From positions 7,461,563 to 7,525,562 of the forward strand of contig CM028931.1 in the NCBI GenBank assembly GCA_016801845.1: DNA of 64,000 nucleotides, given 5' to 3'. The notes below the pieces were generated by a model. It searched no databases. It saw nothing but the letters and a program-made list of their open reading frames with translations, and was not told where the DNA came from. Of this stretch, positions 21,201-35,000 are shown in pieces. This stretch comes from Polydactylus sextarius. Its lineage: Eukaryota > Chordata > Actinopteri > Polynemidae. The stretch's first letter is position 1; every line of letters begins with the position of its first letter. The translations under genes were made by a program, and so were the position numbers.

Positions 21201-22925
21201 ACACAAGAACAATGAATACAAACAAACACTTGGCTTTCAGAGGCATATTTCCTCGAGTGTATTGTGATGGTGGATGAACCCAGGGGGCCTGAGTGGTCAT
21301 GTAATACCCACTAGACTCCATTAGGATCAGTTCAAGGGTTTCTACCCCGCCGCTCTCATCCCACCTGGTTCCTCCGTTTCCATGGAGATAGATAATAACA
21401 GGACGGCCGTCTCCCAGAGTCTCCCGGTACCACTGAGGGCTTTTCCCCACGGCCTCCTCCCATTGGCTGGCAGGGAGTGTATGCCTGAGAGACACAAAGA
21501 TAGCGAGGCAGCGACAAGAAAGACTGAGCATCGCTAACAAATGCACTTGTGTTTCCAGATGTACAGTCGTTTTTTTGAAAAAAAAGCTGATAAATGAGTA
21601 GATTGCAGCTCTATTCACTCAGGAGCCACCTGTACCCAACATGTATGTGCTCGTGGTATTTTCAAGTGCTGGTGCACTCAGATGGACACAAAGGGAATCA
21701 ACAAACGACCTACCACACTCCCAGTGAGACCCCGTCCTCTGTGTTCAGGTAGAAGTTACACGTGTGGTTCAGGACTTGTTCAGGTCGACTGAGATCCACA
21801 AAGAATGGAAACTTCACTGCAACACATCAGAGCATGCAAGGTCAGTGTGATGTTTGATGTAGCTACACAGCTACCACTTTCTGAGAATGTGTTATTATTG
21901 TCACTATTACTGCCCCAACTGATGAGTGTCTGCATGCACTAGTTTTATTTGACACATGTTAAAAGTCTTCGTATCTCCTTTGTATCGTATCATATCGTAT
22001 CGGTATTGTATCTGTATATGTATATGTATTATACCGTATCTGTATCGTAACGTATCAGTATCGTATCTGCATATATATCATATTGTATTGTAACGGTATT
22101 GGTATTGGTATCGGTATAGGTATCACATCGCATCATATGGGATCACACCGGATCATATCAGATAGTATCGATATCAGTATCGTTCTGTATCAGTATAGTG
22201 TCGTATCGCGTCACATTGGTATCGTATTGTGTTGTGTAGTGCCATGTCATATCGCATTGATATTGTATCTGTATTGGTATTGGTATTGTATCGGATCGTA
22301 TCGCATCAGTATCGCATCATATCGCTAGCATATAGTATCATATCAGTATCGGATTGGTATTGGTATCACATCATATCGGTAGCGTATCGTTGGAGGTTAT
22401 AATGAGTCACATCTTATGAGTTAAAATATATCATTTTGCAAATTCCATGCAGATAACCATGTTTATTTTCGCTCATATTAAAAACGTTATACCTCAGTAT
22501 GATGTACAGCATTAAGTCATTACGTTTTTAAAACATAGTACGGTCACGTACAATGGGGCAGACATTTTGATAATGTTAAAGCACAACTGTCTCTCATAAC
22601 ATTTACAGTGGCTACATTTTATATAAGTGTCCCATTATCTGTGACAGGGTGACAGCGAGCCAGCAATCACAATACTAAGACCCTGAAACTGAAACAGGAA
22701 AAATGTAATTTACCCATCATTCATTTCAGTATTTACACATGATAAAATGTTCAGATATTTAAATATACAAATATTGATTCATAGACATCTCTGAACTGAA
22801 TAAACACTTGCATGTTACTTACACCAGTGAGCAAATATGGCGTGTCCCAGTATCCAGGGGAACAGGTAGAGAACAACGGGCACTGAGATGTAGACGGTGA
22901 TCAGAAAAGACACGATTCTCTTCAT
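18232..22925 (-). CDS. abhd12b: abhd12b, alpha/beta-hydrolase domain protein 12B (12 coding exons)
   Basis: Coding exons, in transcript order on the minus strand: 22823-22925, 21714-21816, 21365-21484, 21159-21189, 21025-21070, 19750-19879, 19591-19628, 19340-19419, 18854-18936, 18639-18717, 18419-18552, 18232-18259. They join in phase to 324 residues. Residues about 4-27 are a hydrophobic membrane segment. The serine-hydrolase features are an HGNGGTR oxyanion loop at about 103-109, the nucleophile elbow GHSLG with Ser174, the acid in HAEDDNIVP (Asp260/261) and the base in GYSHSH (His302 by alignment with ABHD12). ABHD12 is a lysophosphatidylserine lipase; the substrate of ABHD12B is poorly defined, so a lipid ester substrate is inference. 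The human protein is longer (about 362 aa) at the N-terminus. The last two exons use donor GTATGT and acceptor TTTCAAG, ending RRFLQKLRR. It is tail-to-tail with pygl and head-to-head with nin. Confidence 0.93.
20090..20850 (+). pseudogene. Decayed Tc1/mariner transposase remnant in abhd12b intron 5
   Basis: On the plus strand (antisense to abhd12b), 20,335-20,480 reads ARLKFVDKDQDFWNNVLW followed by TDEFKTELFGH, the DDE-domain core of fish Tc1 transposases. Reading on through frame changes gives TVKHVGGSV and then GCFAAARPG, with stops in between. The 3' part (CAAACTTTCCGCAGGTTGATG and the AAAGACTGG stretch) matches the usual Tc1 tail. Frameshifts, internal stops and a missing N-terminus show it is dead. 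Outer ends are uncertain. Confidence 0.8.
21965..22395. repeat. Degenerate GTATC/GTATT short tandem repeat, abhd12b intron 1
   Basis: About 430 bases consist of GTATC, GTATT, GGTATT and ATCGTATC variants in 5-6 base steps. No unit is long enough or regular enough for a satellite. Open readings through it are repeat artefacts. Confidence 0.85.
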
Positions 22926-23801
22926 TCTTGCAACGGGTGAAATTACAAAATCTGCCTCTCTGTCAAAATAAGTGCGTTCACTTTGGCTTGCTTCAGTCGT
23001 GAACTGAGGGAGAATGCAGCAGAGCTCCTCTCCTGATAATATGAGTTATTGTGAAATACAGAGAAAAGAGGAGGTCAAAGTTCAGCTTGGACTGAGTGTG
23101 TCCTCCGCTGCTGTTGGTTCACATCTGATACACTGATTCTGACACGAAGTCAAAGAGGAAACTCTATCAGCTGCTGAGAACAGTGTGAAGCATGTCCAAG
23201 GAAGTGAGAGACTTTGTTTTTACGCTAGAACAAAGACAACAAAGGAAACACATTCTTTAACAAATTCATAACTGTGATGTTTAGCTGAAGTAAAACTACA
23301 ACTATGAGGCTGTAAATGTACTAATATCACATATGGAAACAGACGTTTGGTGATATAAAAATGTCCCTACCACCAGTGTATAGCCACTCCCAACAGAAAA
23401 ACAGAACACACCCACTAACCCTCTGACTTGTGCCGCAAGGCATTGTGGGGATTGTAGTTCTTCCACATTCAGTTCAAATCAATGCAAAGGAGTTACATTT
23501 TTGTTTAAATGTCAGCAGAATAACACAATAACATTTGTGAAATTCGAAGTAAGATCATCAACCAGGCTGTCCAAAGATCCCCGGTCACAGGAGTGACGAT
23601 AAATTCAGGAGAAACTCAGTGTGTTGAATGTACACATTGTCTTCTGAAATATGACATCACGTATTTTCCGTGTGCATGAGAGCAGAAAGCATAGGGGTGG
23701 TTAAGTCCAACAACAGGTTTGACCTTTAACTAACGGCTGCTGGCTGAAGAACTGGAAACCGCTCACAAACTGTCATTGTTAATGGTAATAATTAATAATT
23801 A

Positions 23802-23926
<125 letters not shown>

Positions 23927-24483
23927 ATTAATAATAGTTAGAATCAGGATTACTGGTATGATATTAAAATAACACTGTCAGATTCATCAGTCAAGTTGAG
24001 TAAAGTAAGTCTAAAAATTCACAAAACACAGAGCCCCCTACAGACCAACCGGCAACATTTCATGTCCACAATCAGGTCATCTGGGTAAATTTTATTCAAT
24101 TTCAACAGTCAACACCTTTAAAGGAAAAGTAGTTCCATTATCTTTGGATTGATCATACAAATTGCGCATCTATTATTAAATACAAACATTGCTGTCTTGT
24201 ATGATCATTTGGATTAAGCTATAGTAATGAAAGACAGATTTAAAAACACATATGTTTGTATTTACATAAAGAATATTGGCTATTTAATCAGATATATCGG
24301 TATTAAGTGCAGAAACCCCAACCTGCTTGGACTCTTTAGCTGTATTGTTGTGTTGTTGAAATTTGGTTGAAAACCTGAAGAACAACTTTTATGTTTGTTT
24401 TGTATTTTTGTATAGTAGAACACTGTTTTTTTCCCCCCTCTTTGTGTTACTTGGAAGTAGTGAAAAAATAAGTGGTGGCACTA

Positions 24484-24533
24484 GTAGTAGTAGTAGTAGT
24501 AAAATAAATAAATAAATAAATAAATAAATAAAA
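24484..24533. repeat. (AGT)n followed by (AAAT)n microsatellite
   Basis: Six AGT units run into about eight AAAT units, in AT-rich DNA upstream of the presumed nin promoter. Confidence 0.85.
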
Positions 24534-24839
24534 GTAAGGGAAATTGTAGTTTCTTTTATTTTGAAACTCCAATGCGCGTAATATTTTTTATTATTCAATT
24601 TATTTATTGATAATATAATTTTATTTATTTTGTATTTTTACTTTATTTTTTATTTATTTTTTTTTTGCACAGTTTCATTAAAAATATATATTTTTTTAAA
24701 ATTGTAATTCCAAAAAATTCTACATGTAACTCGGAATGGTTTGTCAACTACCCGGTTCTATCCGACTGGTTTTGTGGTTTTAGTGCCATAAAAACCCGGA
24801 TGAATGAATATTAAACAGCAGTAACAGGACGTTGAATCG

Positions 24840-25242
24840 GTGAATTGAGTCGTTGTGTGGGTCCACGGGGGGCCGCACTGTGACCAGTCAGGCTCCCGGT
24901 CACCGCCCCTTCCTCCATCAGCCGCTTTTCAAAATCCGCTACAAACCAGAGGAGGATGAACCAGCCACCAGGCAGCTGCTGCGGAGGAAGGCTCGCACAG
25001 AGAAGACGACATATAAAGCGTCTTTAACAAGCTTCAATACGTCAAATTAACGAGCGGCTGCCATTTTTCATTTGTTCTTAGTGGCGAGGTTTAATTTATT
25101 TTACATGCAGAAGGAGAACAACGACGGGGGAAAAATGTGGTAAAAGTTAACTTTCACAGTCGCGTTTTATTTATTTATTTTTATTTTATTTATTTTATTT
25201 TTTTTAAATAAAAGAGGAACCAGCGGTCGCCCCAAGTCTTCG
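24840..25242 (+). other. nin: Presumed 5' non-coding first exon of nin
   Basis: A CG-richer island (about 24,840-25,060) is followed by CCCCAAGTCTTCG and a good donor GGTGAGTG at 25,241-25,248. The first coding exon of nin starts after an acceptor at 28,481 with only 21 bases of leader, so an upstream non-coding exon is required; this is the best candidate. Exact transcription start and exon limits cannot be read from sequence alone. A 65-codon open frame here (24,853-25,050) shows no family resemblance. Confidence 0.4.
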
Positions 25243-28200
25243 GTGAGTGTCATTTTTAATTTAATTTAATTATTATTTTTTTATTATTTAATGTGTCTTT
25301 CCTCTTTGAGCTCGAGACATTTTTTAAACGACGTTCCTCAAGCAACCGTTGAGTCCGTGATTAGCCACAGTTAGCTTAGCGCATCACTGTTCCTCCTCTA
25401 ACATCCCGTCGTTAAACTCCTTGAGCTAGCTAAAAACTTGCTTCGCGGCTACTTCAAAAGACATCATCCGGGTCATTAGTGACTTTTTTTTTAAAAAAGC
25501 TTCGTACACGCGGCGGTCACTAAGTTAGTTGGAGCAAACTGCTTTGTTGTTTCTACTTGAGAGGATGCTACGAGATTTACTGAGGTATTTCCACTTTTCC
25601 TCGTCTCGTGGGATTCACAGTCAACTTGAACAACCTTACGAGTTCCTCATTTCTGTGACGAATGTGTTAAATATCCTATAAACTCAATTGAAAGTGATTA
25701 TTTTAATATATATTTTAAAACAAAACAAAAAAAAAAAAACTGCAGTGTAATGCCGGACAGATGAGTGTGCAAGTGATCTCACCCAGATTTATTGATCTGA
25801 AGATGAGTCATTAAAAACATCCCTCAGTCTATCTATATCATGTAATGATGATAAATGATAAGTTCATTTCATATCAAAGTGAGTGTTGTTTGTGCAGGTT
25901 GATGTTGGGAATGATTGTGTCTGTATATCGGTCATGTTTTGGCAAAGAAAAACCAGGAAGCAACAAGTATCTGACTTTATTGACCAAACGATCTGTTTTT
26001 ATATGACGCTTTCACACAATTAAGTCACTTCTTGATAATAGACAGACTTCATGGTAAAAGATGGAAAAACAAAAGAAATCTCTGATTCTAGAAAGAGACG
26101 GAACTAAAACTAGATGAATAAAAACACATATGTATAAATGATAGAAGGATGAAATTGATTGAGTATTTAAATGAGGGTTAATCGACTTGAAGTTGATTTG
26201 AGGTAAACTTTACTTTAAAATCTCGTTTTGAACGTTTTTGGCCTTTTTAAAGCAAGAAATTCTCAAAGATGCTTTTATCATATGACTGACAATCCTCAAG
26301 TTTCTACCCTAAAATCATCACATAATGGGATAATAAAAAAAAAAAGACCTAAGGAGGATTATAATCTGTAAACAAAATGAATGAAACGCTTCTAAATACG
26401 TGCACACACACGTCACGTCAGTGTTTCACCAGACGAACGTTAAAGAAAAGTAGTGAAAGTTCTTCCTTTTCTGTTCGACATCTGGCAGTGATGATTACCA
26501 GTCACATCAGCAGCAGTGAATGCTGGGAAGGTGTGAGGATTAACCTCCTTCTTATGACCTAGAGCGGCGTGATTCTTGAGGTCTGGGCAGCTGCTGGTCT
26601 GACAGGAGGGCTGCATGGAGGGATAATTGGCTCAGAGGCTGTTTGTTGAAGTTTAGAGCACCAAGGTTAGCAAAGCGTGATGTGAGAAACGTTGAGATAG
26701 GGTAAGGATGGATGTTTTAACGCTGCAGCAACCAGCCTGCGATTTATTGATTCTTGTTGCAACATTATAGCTGTTGTTCTGCAGAGCAATGGTTTGGTTT
26801 TTTTTTTTTTCTTGCGTTTTGCAATAAGGCTCTTGAACGTGCAGATGCAGAATACTGATTTGGGTTTTTTTTTTTTTTTTTGTGGACAGCCTATTGTCTG
26901 CAGTGAATGGGTACCCCGAGTCTCTGGGGCGTGTTGGGGTGACACCTGGTCGAGAGCTTGATGATCTCCCTGAGAGCAGCTGGAAAAGCTGGGGGGGGGG
27001 GGGGGGGTCAGGCAGGCGCCCATTGTATAGAAATGTCGGCTCAAACGGGGGAAATTTCACCTCATTGTAACTCTCACAATACTCACGATACATCCCACAA
27101 TATTATGGCTGTTTGTGAATGATTTAGTAGTTTTTGCTTTATATATCTCATTACATAACATTAAATTAACGCAATTTGTCCCAAAATATTGCAAATATAA
27201 CATATAAAAGTTGACGCATGTGATTTGATTGCGTTGGTGCGATTTTAGGAGTGGAAGGGTCAAATATGGTGGCACGTTTTTTTTTTTTTTTATTTCTAAT
27301 AGAACAAATAGAGCAGAAAGAGGCAGAAGTTGACAAGTAAACAGTTATATCGGTCGTAGAGTTGGAAGAGAGTTCGCCTTTTTTTCCCAACACAGTTTTA
27401 TGACCTGAGGACTGAGACTCCATCACAACTAAAGAGGACCACAAACGCAAACTGAGTCTGTTTATTGTTGGTCCACCTTTAGGGGACTGAGTTTGTTTGG
27501 TTTATGTGGAAAACAACCTAAGTAGAAGTGATGCAACAGTTATATAATCTATATAAAATCAATGGGAAGTATTTGTGAGTTAAAATAGCTGGAGATTCTC
27601 TCTGCCATTGCTATTTCCAGTTACTTTAACTGACATTTACCTTCGTTAAGCTCCAGGTGTCTGACCTGAGCGGTTGCGTCGACAAGTTACGTCACCGCTA
27701 TAGTCAGTCACACCAGCCTTTTCCTTTTTTTTCCTTCCTTTCTTTTTTCGTTTTGTTTTGACCCACGATGACCCGTCGCTTTCGTCTAAATTGAGACAAC
27801 AAATCAGCTGCTTAGATAATTACCCAAGGAGACCTTCCAGACCGTTTGTGTCATGGTCGCAAAAAGTCCCTGCTCTCCGTCTCACTGCTTCACACAAATG
27901 ATTTGTCTCATTTAGAAAGAACAAAAACTTTTCTCCATGTGTCTGTAACCGGCCAGTGAATATTTTGGCACGAACCGTCTCAATTAATCTCTGACGACTT
28001 GCTCCACTTGGTTAGCTGCCATTTTTTTTTATTTTTTTTTGTCTAAGAAATATCAAACATGCTGCTTTTTTTTTATATCAGTTATTATAAGTTTTAGCTT
28101 ATTATCCATTACTAAAAGGTGTAAAAAGAAAATAAAAGAAATCACAGGTAACTTCCTCCTGTCAGGTTTGACACTGTCGTGTTTATGTTAAGACAGAGTC

Positions 28201-28481
28201 ATTGTCAGTGTCAGACTTGGCCCGTGTCTGTCAATTTACCTGATTGTCTAATCATTATAATTGGATTAGCCAAAGCCTTTCACCACAAATGACGCTGGAG
28301 CAGAGAGCTGCTCAGTCCCTCACACTCAGATGGAGGTGCTGTTAGAAACATATCCTGTTGATATAGATGTTTGCACCCTGTTTGTGAGTATTTTTGAGCT
28401 GTAAATTTTGACCTTTTTATTCCGGCGATTAAGCAACGATTATCATGTTTTTTTTTTTGTTTTGTTTTGTCTCGTTTTCAG
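25243..28481 (+). other. Large first intron of nin (no gene seen)
   Basis: About 3.2 kb of AT-rich intron. It contains many A/T homopolymers, a G16 run at about 26,992-27,007 and TAGCTTAGCGC-type motifs of fish repeats near 25,370. No exon or RNA gene was recognised. Confidence 0.5.
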
Positions 28482-28502
28482 GGCAGGGTGCTGTCCTGTG
28501 GG

Positions 28503-31500
28503 ATGGATGACGCCCAAGAGCAGGACCACTACGAGGAGCGTCTGAAAGAAGTTTTTAACAGCTTCGACACCAGCGGTCGAGGCTCCCTCTGCCCGGAGGA
28601 ACTGTCGGACCTCTGCCAGTCACTGCGCCTCGACGATGCTACGCCAGCTCTTCTCCACGCGCTGCTGCTGGACCAGGACCAGCTCACTGCCAGGGTGAGG
28701 TTACTCAGAAATCGCTGGAGACCTCTAGTCTCGTCTAGTCTATTGCTGAAACACTCCAGCTCTCGGTTGTTGCAGCTTTTTGGTTTCTTTGTTGTTTGTT
28801 TAAGGAAATAGGAAGTGCGTAAGGTCATATTTGCTACAATTCATTTTGTAGATTTCTTCTTCTCACTGCGTCATTTCATACGGCTATAAGCGTGTGCACA
28901 CAGACGGACGCCTGTTGTTTTTGAAAGCGCACGCGTGTGTAGGCGGGGTAAACGTTAGTAAAGGGGCCACCGAACTGATTGCCTGCCCACGGCACGCAAC
29001 AATAAGGTCAAAAAGAGAAACCCCACCACCATCCTCCACCCTCCACCTAAAGCTGCCAGCCGCCGGCCTCCAAAACACAAAGAAAATCACCATACACAGG
29101 GTTAGCAGCTGTTGATTCTTAAAGTGTGACCTCGCTGCTCCAGCATCTGACAAACCCTCCTCCACCCAGACGCCCAGGGACACACGGGGAATTACACCCA
29201 GACGAAGGAATTCCACCAACTCCAACTTTTTTGTATTACTTTGCTTCACACATAGCTTGCATTTGATACCAAAAAGTCCCGTTTATTAACACATGATGTC
29301 TTTCTCTGTTGCAGGTTGATTTTGACCAATTCAAGAACGCACTGATTCTGGTTTTATCATCAACCATCCAACAGCCTCAAGCAGCAGCAGCAGAAGAAGA
29401 AGAAGAAGAAGAAGAAGAAACCCCTCAGAAACCAGGTGAAGTCAAGATTCAAATCACGTTTTAAAGCGACTGCACTGACGCTCGCAGTCACACGTGTGTG
29501 CAAAATCCCTGCTGCGTCACGCTGAAGCCGAGTACAGAGCACCGGCGACCTGATCCGCGTTTTATGTCGCGATCGGTTTAATTTTGACCTTTCACGAAGT
29601 CATTCAAGCAGAGAAAGGTGACTGTGTAAGCTGAGGAAGTGGAACGGCTCCCACGCTGATTCAGCTGTAACTCTACATACAGTGGCACCGAGCCAAACGG
29701 CCCAAAGCCAATTAGCTGATAACTGAACTGTTTGCACCGTCATGGTTGGACCACTGGCGTGGCTTGCTGTTTTTATTGGTGTAGCTGACACCAGTTTAGT
29801 CTGTTCCCACAGCGCGTTCCATTAAATATAATGTGCTTAATATGTTGCCCGCCACTTATCAAGGTTAATATTTTACTGATGTAGTGAAAAAGTGGACGAA
29901 AGCCAAGTTCCTTTGAATTTAATTTCTCAAGTTCGTACATGAAACAGTGTCGACTTGCAGTTTCTGTTTTATTCAAACAAACAGGAACATGTGGGTTTAA
30001 AAGGTTCTTTGGTCACAGATTTAGAGAAGTAGCTGCTTTTGGAGAAGTGGCTGTTGCAATTTTCAGTCACTTTCCGTGTCTTCCTGTGTCCAACAGGCCA
30101 TCTGTAGGTTTTTAGAAGTGGTAAATAAAACGTCTTAAATGTCGTTGCAGAAGCTTGAAACTTCTCGTATGTATTTTTAAAACCCTGCGGCAAACGTGAC
30201 GACACATTAAAATGTACGATCGCTCGTCTTTAAACGTCCTCAGAGTCCCCGGAGATCCAGCCGAAGTTCGTGAAAGGCGGTAAACGTTACGGCCGCCGCT
30301 CCACGCCGGAGCTAATCGAGCCCATCTCCGACGTTTCTCAAGTCGCCAATGGAAACCCGGCGGCTGCCTTGGAGGGGGAGGACGAGGAGGACAACTATGA
30401 CTCAGCTGTTCCCAGGAAGCGTGAGGTAAAAGGCTCAGAGCGACGTCCTTGGAAGTTTTTTTTTTTTTTTTTTTTTGTCCGCCGCTGCTCTGAACCTCCA
30501 GACACTCAGATGCCGTCCTTATCGCCTCCTGTCCTTGCATGTACCGCGTTTCCCTGCCACTGTGGCAGCGATGGTGTGTTATTCTTAGCTAATCAGCTTA
30601 GCGGCATGCAGGGCACGGCCTGAAATGTAATATAGACACAGCGGCATAGGATTCACTTTGCATAACTAATTAGCTGCGTCTGTAAATATACCATGAGGAT
30701 AAATACTGTTTGATAAGCCGTGTCATTAAGACATCTTTGTGTTTGTTTATAATGTTGAGGCGTCAAAGTGTTAGCTTGAACTTTGAGTCAAAGCGCAGGA
30801 TGTGATGTGGTGGACAAAGCAGCAGAGCAGCGATTGAGGAATTTACATCCCGTCCAAACAGACCCGAGCTTTTAACAGCTACACGTCGTAATGTTTATGG
30901 TTCTCAGCGTTGACGTCCTTTTGTCTTTATTTAAAATTGGCACCAGACACCTTCCTGAATTGGCTCCACAGCTGAATGCTCGGCTCCTCTGGTTGATCTT
31001 CTAGATCCCTTTCCAGGGATAATCCTGCTCTCGCTGCTGACACATAGGGTTGTTTGACATATATATGGAGCCTTAAGCTCACACTTTGTCAGAATGGAAA
31101 TTAGGGAGGCAGATTTAGCAAGTTAATTTATAACTGTCCAACAGGAAGACCAACTCTGTTCTAAACATTAAATTGACAATTGGAAGCAGCATTAGAACAG
31201 TTTTATGAATCAAAACAAAACAAAATCTCCAACTCGTCGGCAAAACATCACGCGCGCATGTGTTAATATTCGGTGTGCTGTCTCCGCTCCAGATGCCTGC
31301 CAGCGCTAAGACAAACATAACGTGAGACACTGAAGCGAAGCGTGTCTTTAGTGTTGACTAATCTAGTTTTCAACAATGCTTCAATGTCGGAGTTGCGGAC
31401 CAGCAGATGGGGCTGGGTCAGGGGTGCTCTGCCACTGAGACTGCAGGGAGTTTGTCTGAGACAGAGGAACAATGAAAGTCCACCCCTCCCTCCCCGGATG

Positions 31501-31814
31501 CCTACGCACCATGTATCAAAACGCCACTCGCCAGGATCCCATCTGTTCTTCATTCCCTCACTGTTTGCTTCCCAGACAATAGATGGGACCGGGTCGGTGA
31601 ACAGTGGCTCGCAACCATGAAACCCCCCCCCCCCTTCCCCCACTTTTCTTTTCTCTTGTTGTGTTTTTGGAAAGCACAAAAACTTTAAATTAGAGTTTGT
31701 ACACAGAAAAGCAAAAACTTTTTTTTTTTTTTTTTTTTTTTTAATTCAAAAATAATCTTTTTGAATGAAACTTTGTGTGTGTTCTAGTGGCATTTTTTTT
31801 TTACTTTAATTTTA

Positions 31815-31874
<60 letters not shown>

Positions 31875-31882
31875 CCCATGCC

Positions 31883-31953
<71 letters not shown>

Positions 31954-31969
31954 TTTTGTGTGTAATTTT

Positions 31970-32011
<42 letters not shown>

Positions 32012-35000
32012 AGGGCCCATGCCATTGTCACAAAGGCTCTGTTGTGTGTTTTTTTTTTTTTTTTTGGCACTCTTAAATAACTGATTGCCACTGGAGCCAA
32101 TAAGCCTGCAGAGATGTATTGATATGATAATTTTAGTTCCGCATGATGTTAAAGAACAGTTAATTTGCCGTCAATGTATTATTATTATCACATTTTGTCT
32201 CTATCAGCGCTGGAACGCTCATGAAACAAGCCCAGAAGAGTACGAAGCTGAAGGTGCGCACAAGTCAAAGTCGGCAGTTTATTATTTATGTATTGACGAC
32301 ACCTGGTCAGATCGTGATCGATTTCCTGCGGCGTTTACAGGTCAGATGCACCTGTGGAACCCAGACGAGCCGACCACGCCCCGCGGCTCCGTCGCTCCTC
32401 TGTCGTCCCGTTCGGAGGAGAGGCTGCGCGAAGCCTGCGAGGAGCTCGGCCTGACGTGGGACAGATGTGCCAGTCACAGCGAACTCCTCGCTCTCTGTGA
32501 ACATCTGGGCCTGGAGGTTAGTTGGTCACAGCCTCAGGCAAAACGCCTGCCCCAGATGTTGTTACGTCTTCAGGAAAACGCGCTGCTTTTCTTTTAGATC
32601 AACGAGGACGTGCTGCTGAATCTGAGCAGCGACGAAGTGATGAACGTCCAGGATTTCATATCAAGGGTCGTGAACCACAACAAACCACCAACACCGTCCG
32701 CCTCCACACCGTACAGACAGTTTAAACGACTGCACTCCACCCAGGTACAGTTTTTTTTTTTTTTTTTTTTTATGTTTTATATTTTAAATAATATAAAATA
32801 ATAAAAAGCATGTTAAAAAATGACAATAAAAATGTAAAAAATAAAATAACAATAATGTAAAATAATAAAACATGTAAAAAAAAGTTAATAAAAAATTAAT
32901 AATGTAAAATAATAAAAAAGCATGTGAAGAAATTATATTAAAATGATAAAAATAAAAAAATAAATGAAATTTGAATGATAAAACATAAAAAGCATGTTAA
33001 AAAATGACATTAAAAAATTTATAATAATTAAAATGAATGTAAAAAAAAAAAAAAAAGTTAATAATGTAAAATAATAAAAAAGCATGTGAAGAAATTATAT
33101 TAAAAAATGAGAAAAATAAATAAAAAATGATGTAAAATGATAAAACATGTAAAAAAATAAATTTAGAAATTTGAATAAAATGTGAAATAATAAAAAGCAT
33201 GTTAAAAAATGACATTAAAAATGCAAAAAATAAAATAATAATGTAAAAAATAAATAATAAAATTTAAAAAAAATTGAATAATAATGTAAAATAATAAAAA
33301 GCAAAAAATAAATTAAAAAAACATTACAAATGTAAAAAAAAAAAAAATAAATTTAAAAAAAATTGAATAATAATGTAAAATAATAAAAAGCAAAAAATAA
33401 ATTAAAAACAATTAAATGTAAAATAATGAAAACAAAAAATTAAATGTAAAAAATAAAAAAAATAATAAAAATATTTTTTTTTTTTGTAATTTATTAGACA
33501 GGTTAATGAATATATCTCAGATTTTATTTAAAAAAAAAAAAAATTCTTGCTATAATTTGATGTGTTTTGTTCTCTCCAACGCAGCCCTTTGACGAAGGAG
33601 GCCGTAGGATCGCCACCCCCGCGGCATTGACCAGCACCTTCGGCACCCGTCTCTTCTCCACCCTCGACGACGGAACTGGCTTCACTCCGGCCGAATACGT
33701 CCTGGACGCCTGGATAGAGGAAGGCATCGACAACAGCTCAGAGATCCTGCAGGTAACACATCAACCCGCCCACTCTCCTATATTAGTCTTTGTTGTCATT
33801 TGCGTTGAAAATGTATGAGTTAAATAAGTTCATTTATCTCCTGCAGGCTCTGAATTTCAACCTCGATGGTAAACTGAGTCTTGGTGATCTCACCACGGCG
33901 CTTGAAAACGAGCTGCTGGTTACTAAGAATGGGATTCACCAAGCGGCTCTGGTGAGCTTCAAAGCAGAGATCAGACATCTCCTGTGAGTATGAGTCATCA
34001 CTGTAACTCTGTTGATATTTCATTACCTGTGTGTGTGTGGAAATAACCTAGCTCTGCTGATAAGTCTGCAATAAAACAAGATATTTGTTGTCTTGTAACT
34101 CTTTGTAAAAATAATCGGTGGCCAAGCTGCAAAGCAGCCATGGAGTTGCCATTGGAGTCAATGGCAGCCCATAGAACCGATTGGTCGAAAAATTTCTAAT
34201 TTGGCACACTCTGGCACCATTGGATTCCTTGGATCAAGCCGATTCCAACGTACACTATGACGTCAATTTGTGTCCTGATAGATTTTCCGCCATCTTGGAT
34301 TACATCAGAAATTTTCTAAATGCTTCCACTCACAAATTTTGTACGATCGGCTCGAAACTTGGCACGCATACTCTTGAGACCAACCTTCATCAAAATTCCA
34401 TTTGGGATCTTACAGATCTTAATCGTTTGACAACCACAGCCAATCGAAATCAGCGGCGAAGCCGCCAAACAGGAAGTGATCTCATATCTCAGCAATAGTT
34501 TGAGATATCTTTATCAAACGTAATGGCCAGTCCCCAGACTCCATCCTGAGGAGGCAAAATCAATTTGGTGTCATATGACCACTAAGAGGGGGGTGTAATT
34601 ATCAAAAAAAATGTGTTTTTGCTGCCATTAATGATTGTTGCAAACTTTTTATGAAATCATAAAAAACTGGCCGCCACATTGGATTTTCTTGAAGATGAAA
34701 CTTAACTCTTCACAGGATGCAAATTTAGTCCGATCGTCACGAAACGTGACACGGATGATCTTCAGACAGTGCCTGACAAAAGCCTTGCATGGTTTTATTT
34801 TTGTACCAAAGCATTTGTCCGCCACAGCCAATCGAAATCAGCTGTGAAGCCGCCAAACAGGAAATGAGCTCATATCTCAGCAAAACCTCAATCTATCTTA
34901 ATCAAACTCAGTGTAAAGACTCCCGAACTGATCCTGAGTTTGTCCCGTCCCGTCCCTTTGATGGCCCTTTTTTGGGCACATTTTTGGCAAATTTGTTAAA

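Noticed and set aside
24853..25050. 65-codon frame upstream of nin as a separate small gene
   Set aside because: It lies in a CG-rich presumed first exon, and no domain is seen. Better read as 5' non-coding sequence or chance.
26990..27010. G-quadruplex regulatory element in nin intron 1
   Set aside because: A plain G16 run can form quadruplexes, but nothing around it (position, conservation) supports a function.
31775..32100. Cys-Val and His-Thr repeat proteins on both strands
   Set aside because: Translations of the GT/CA microsatellite.
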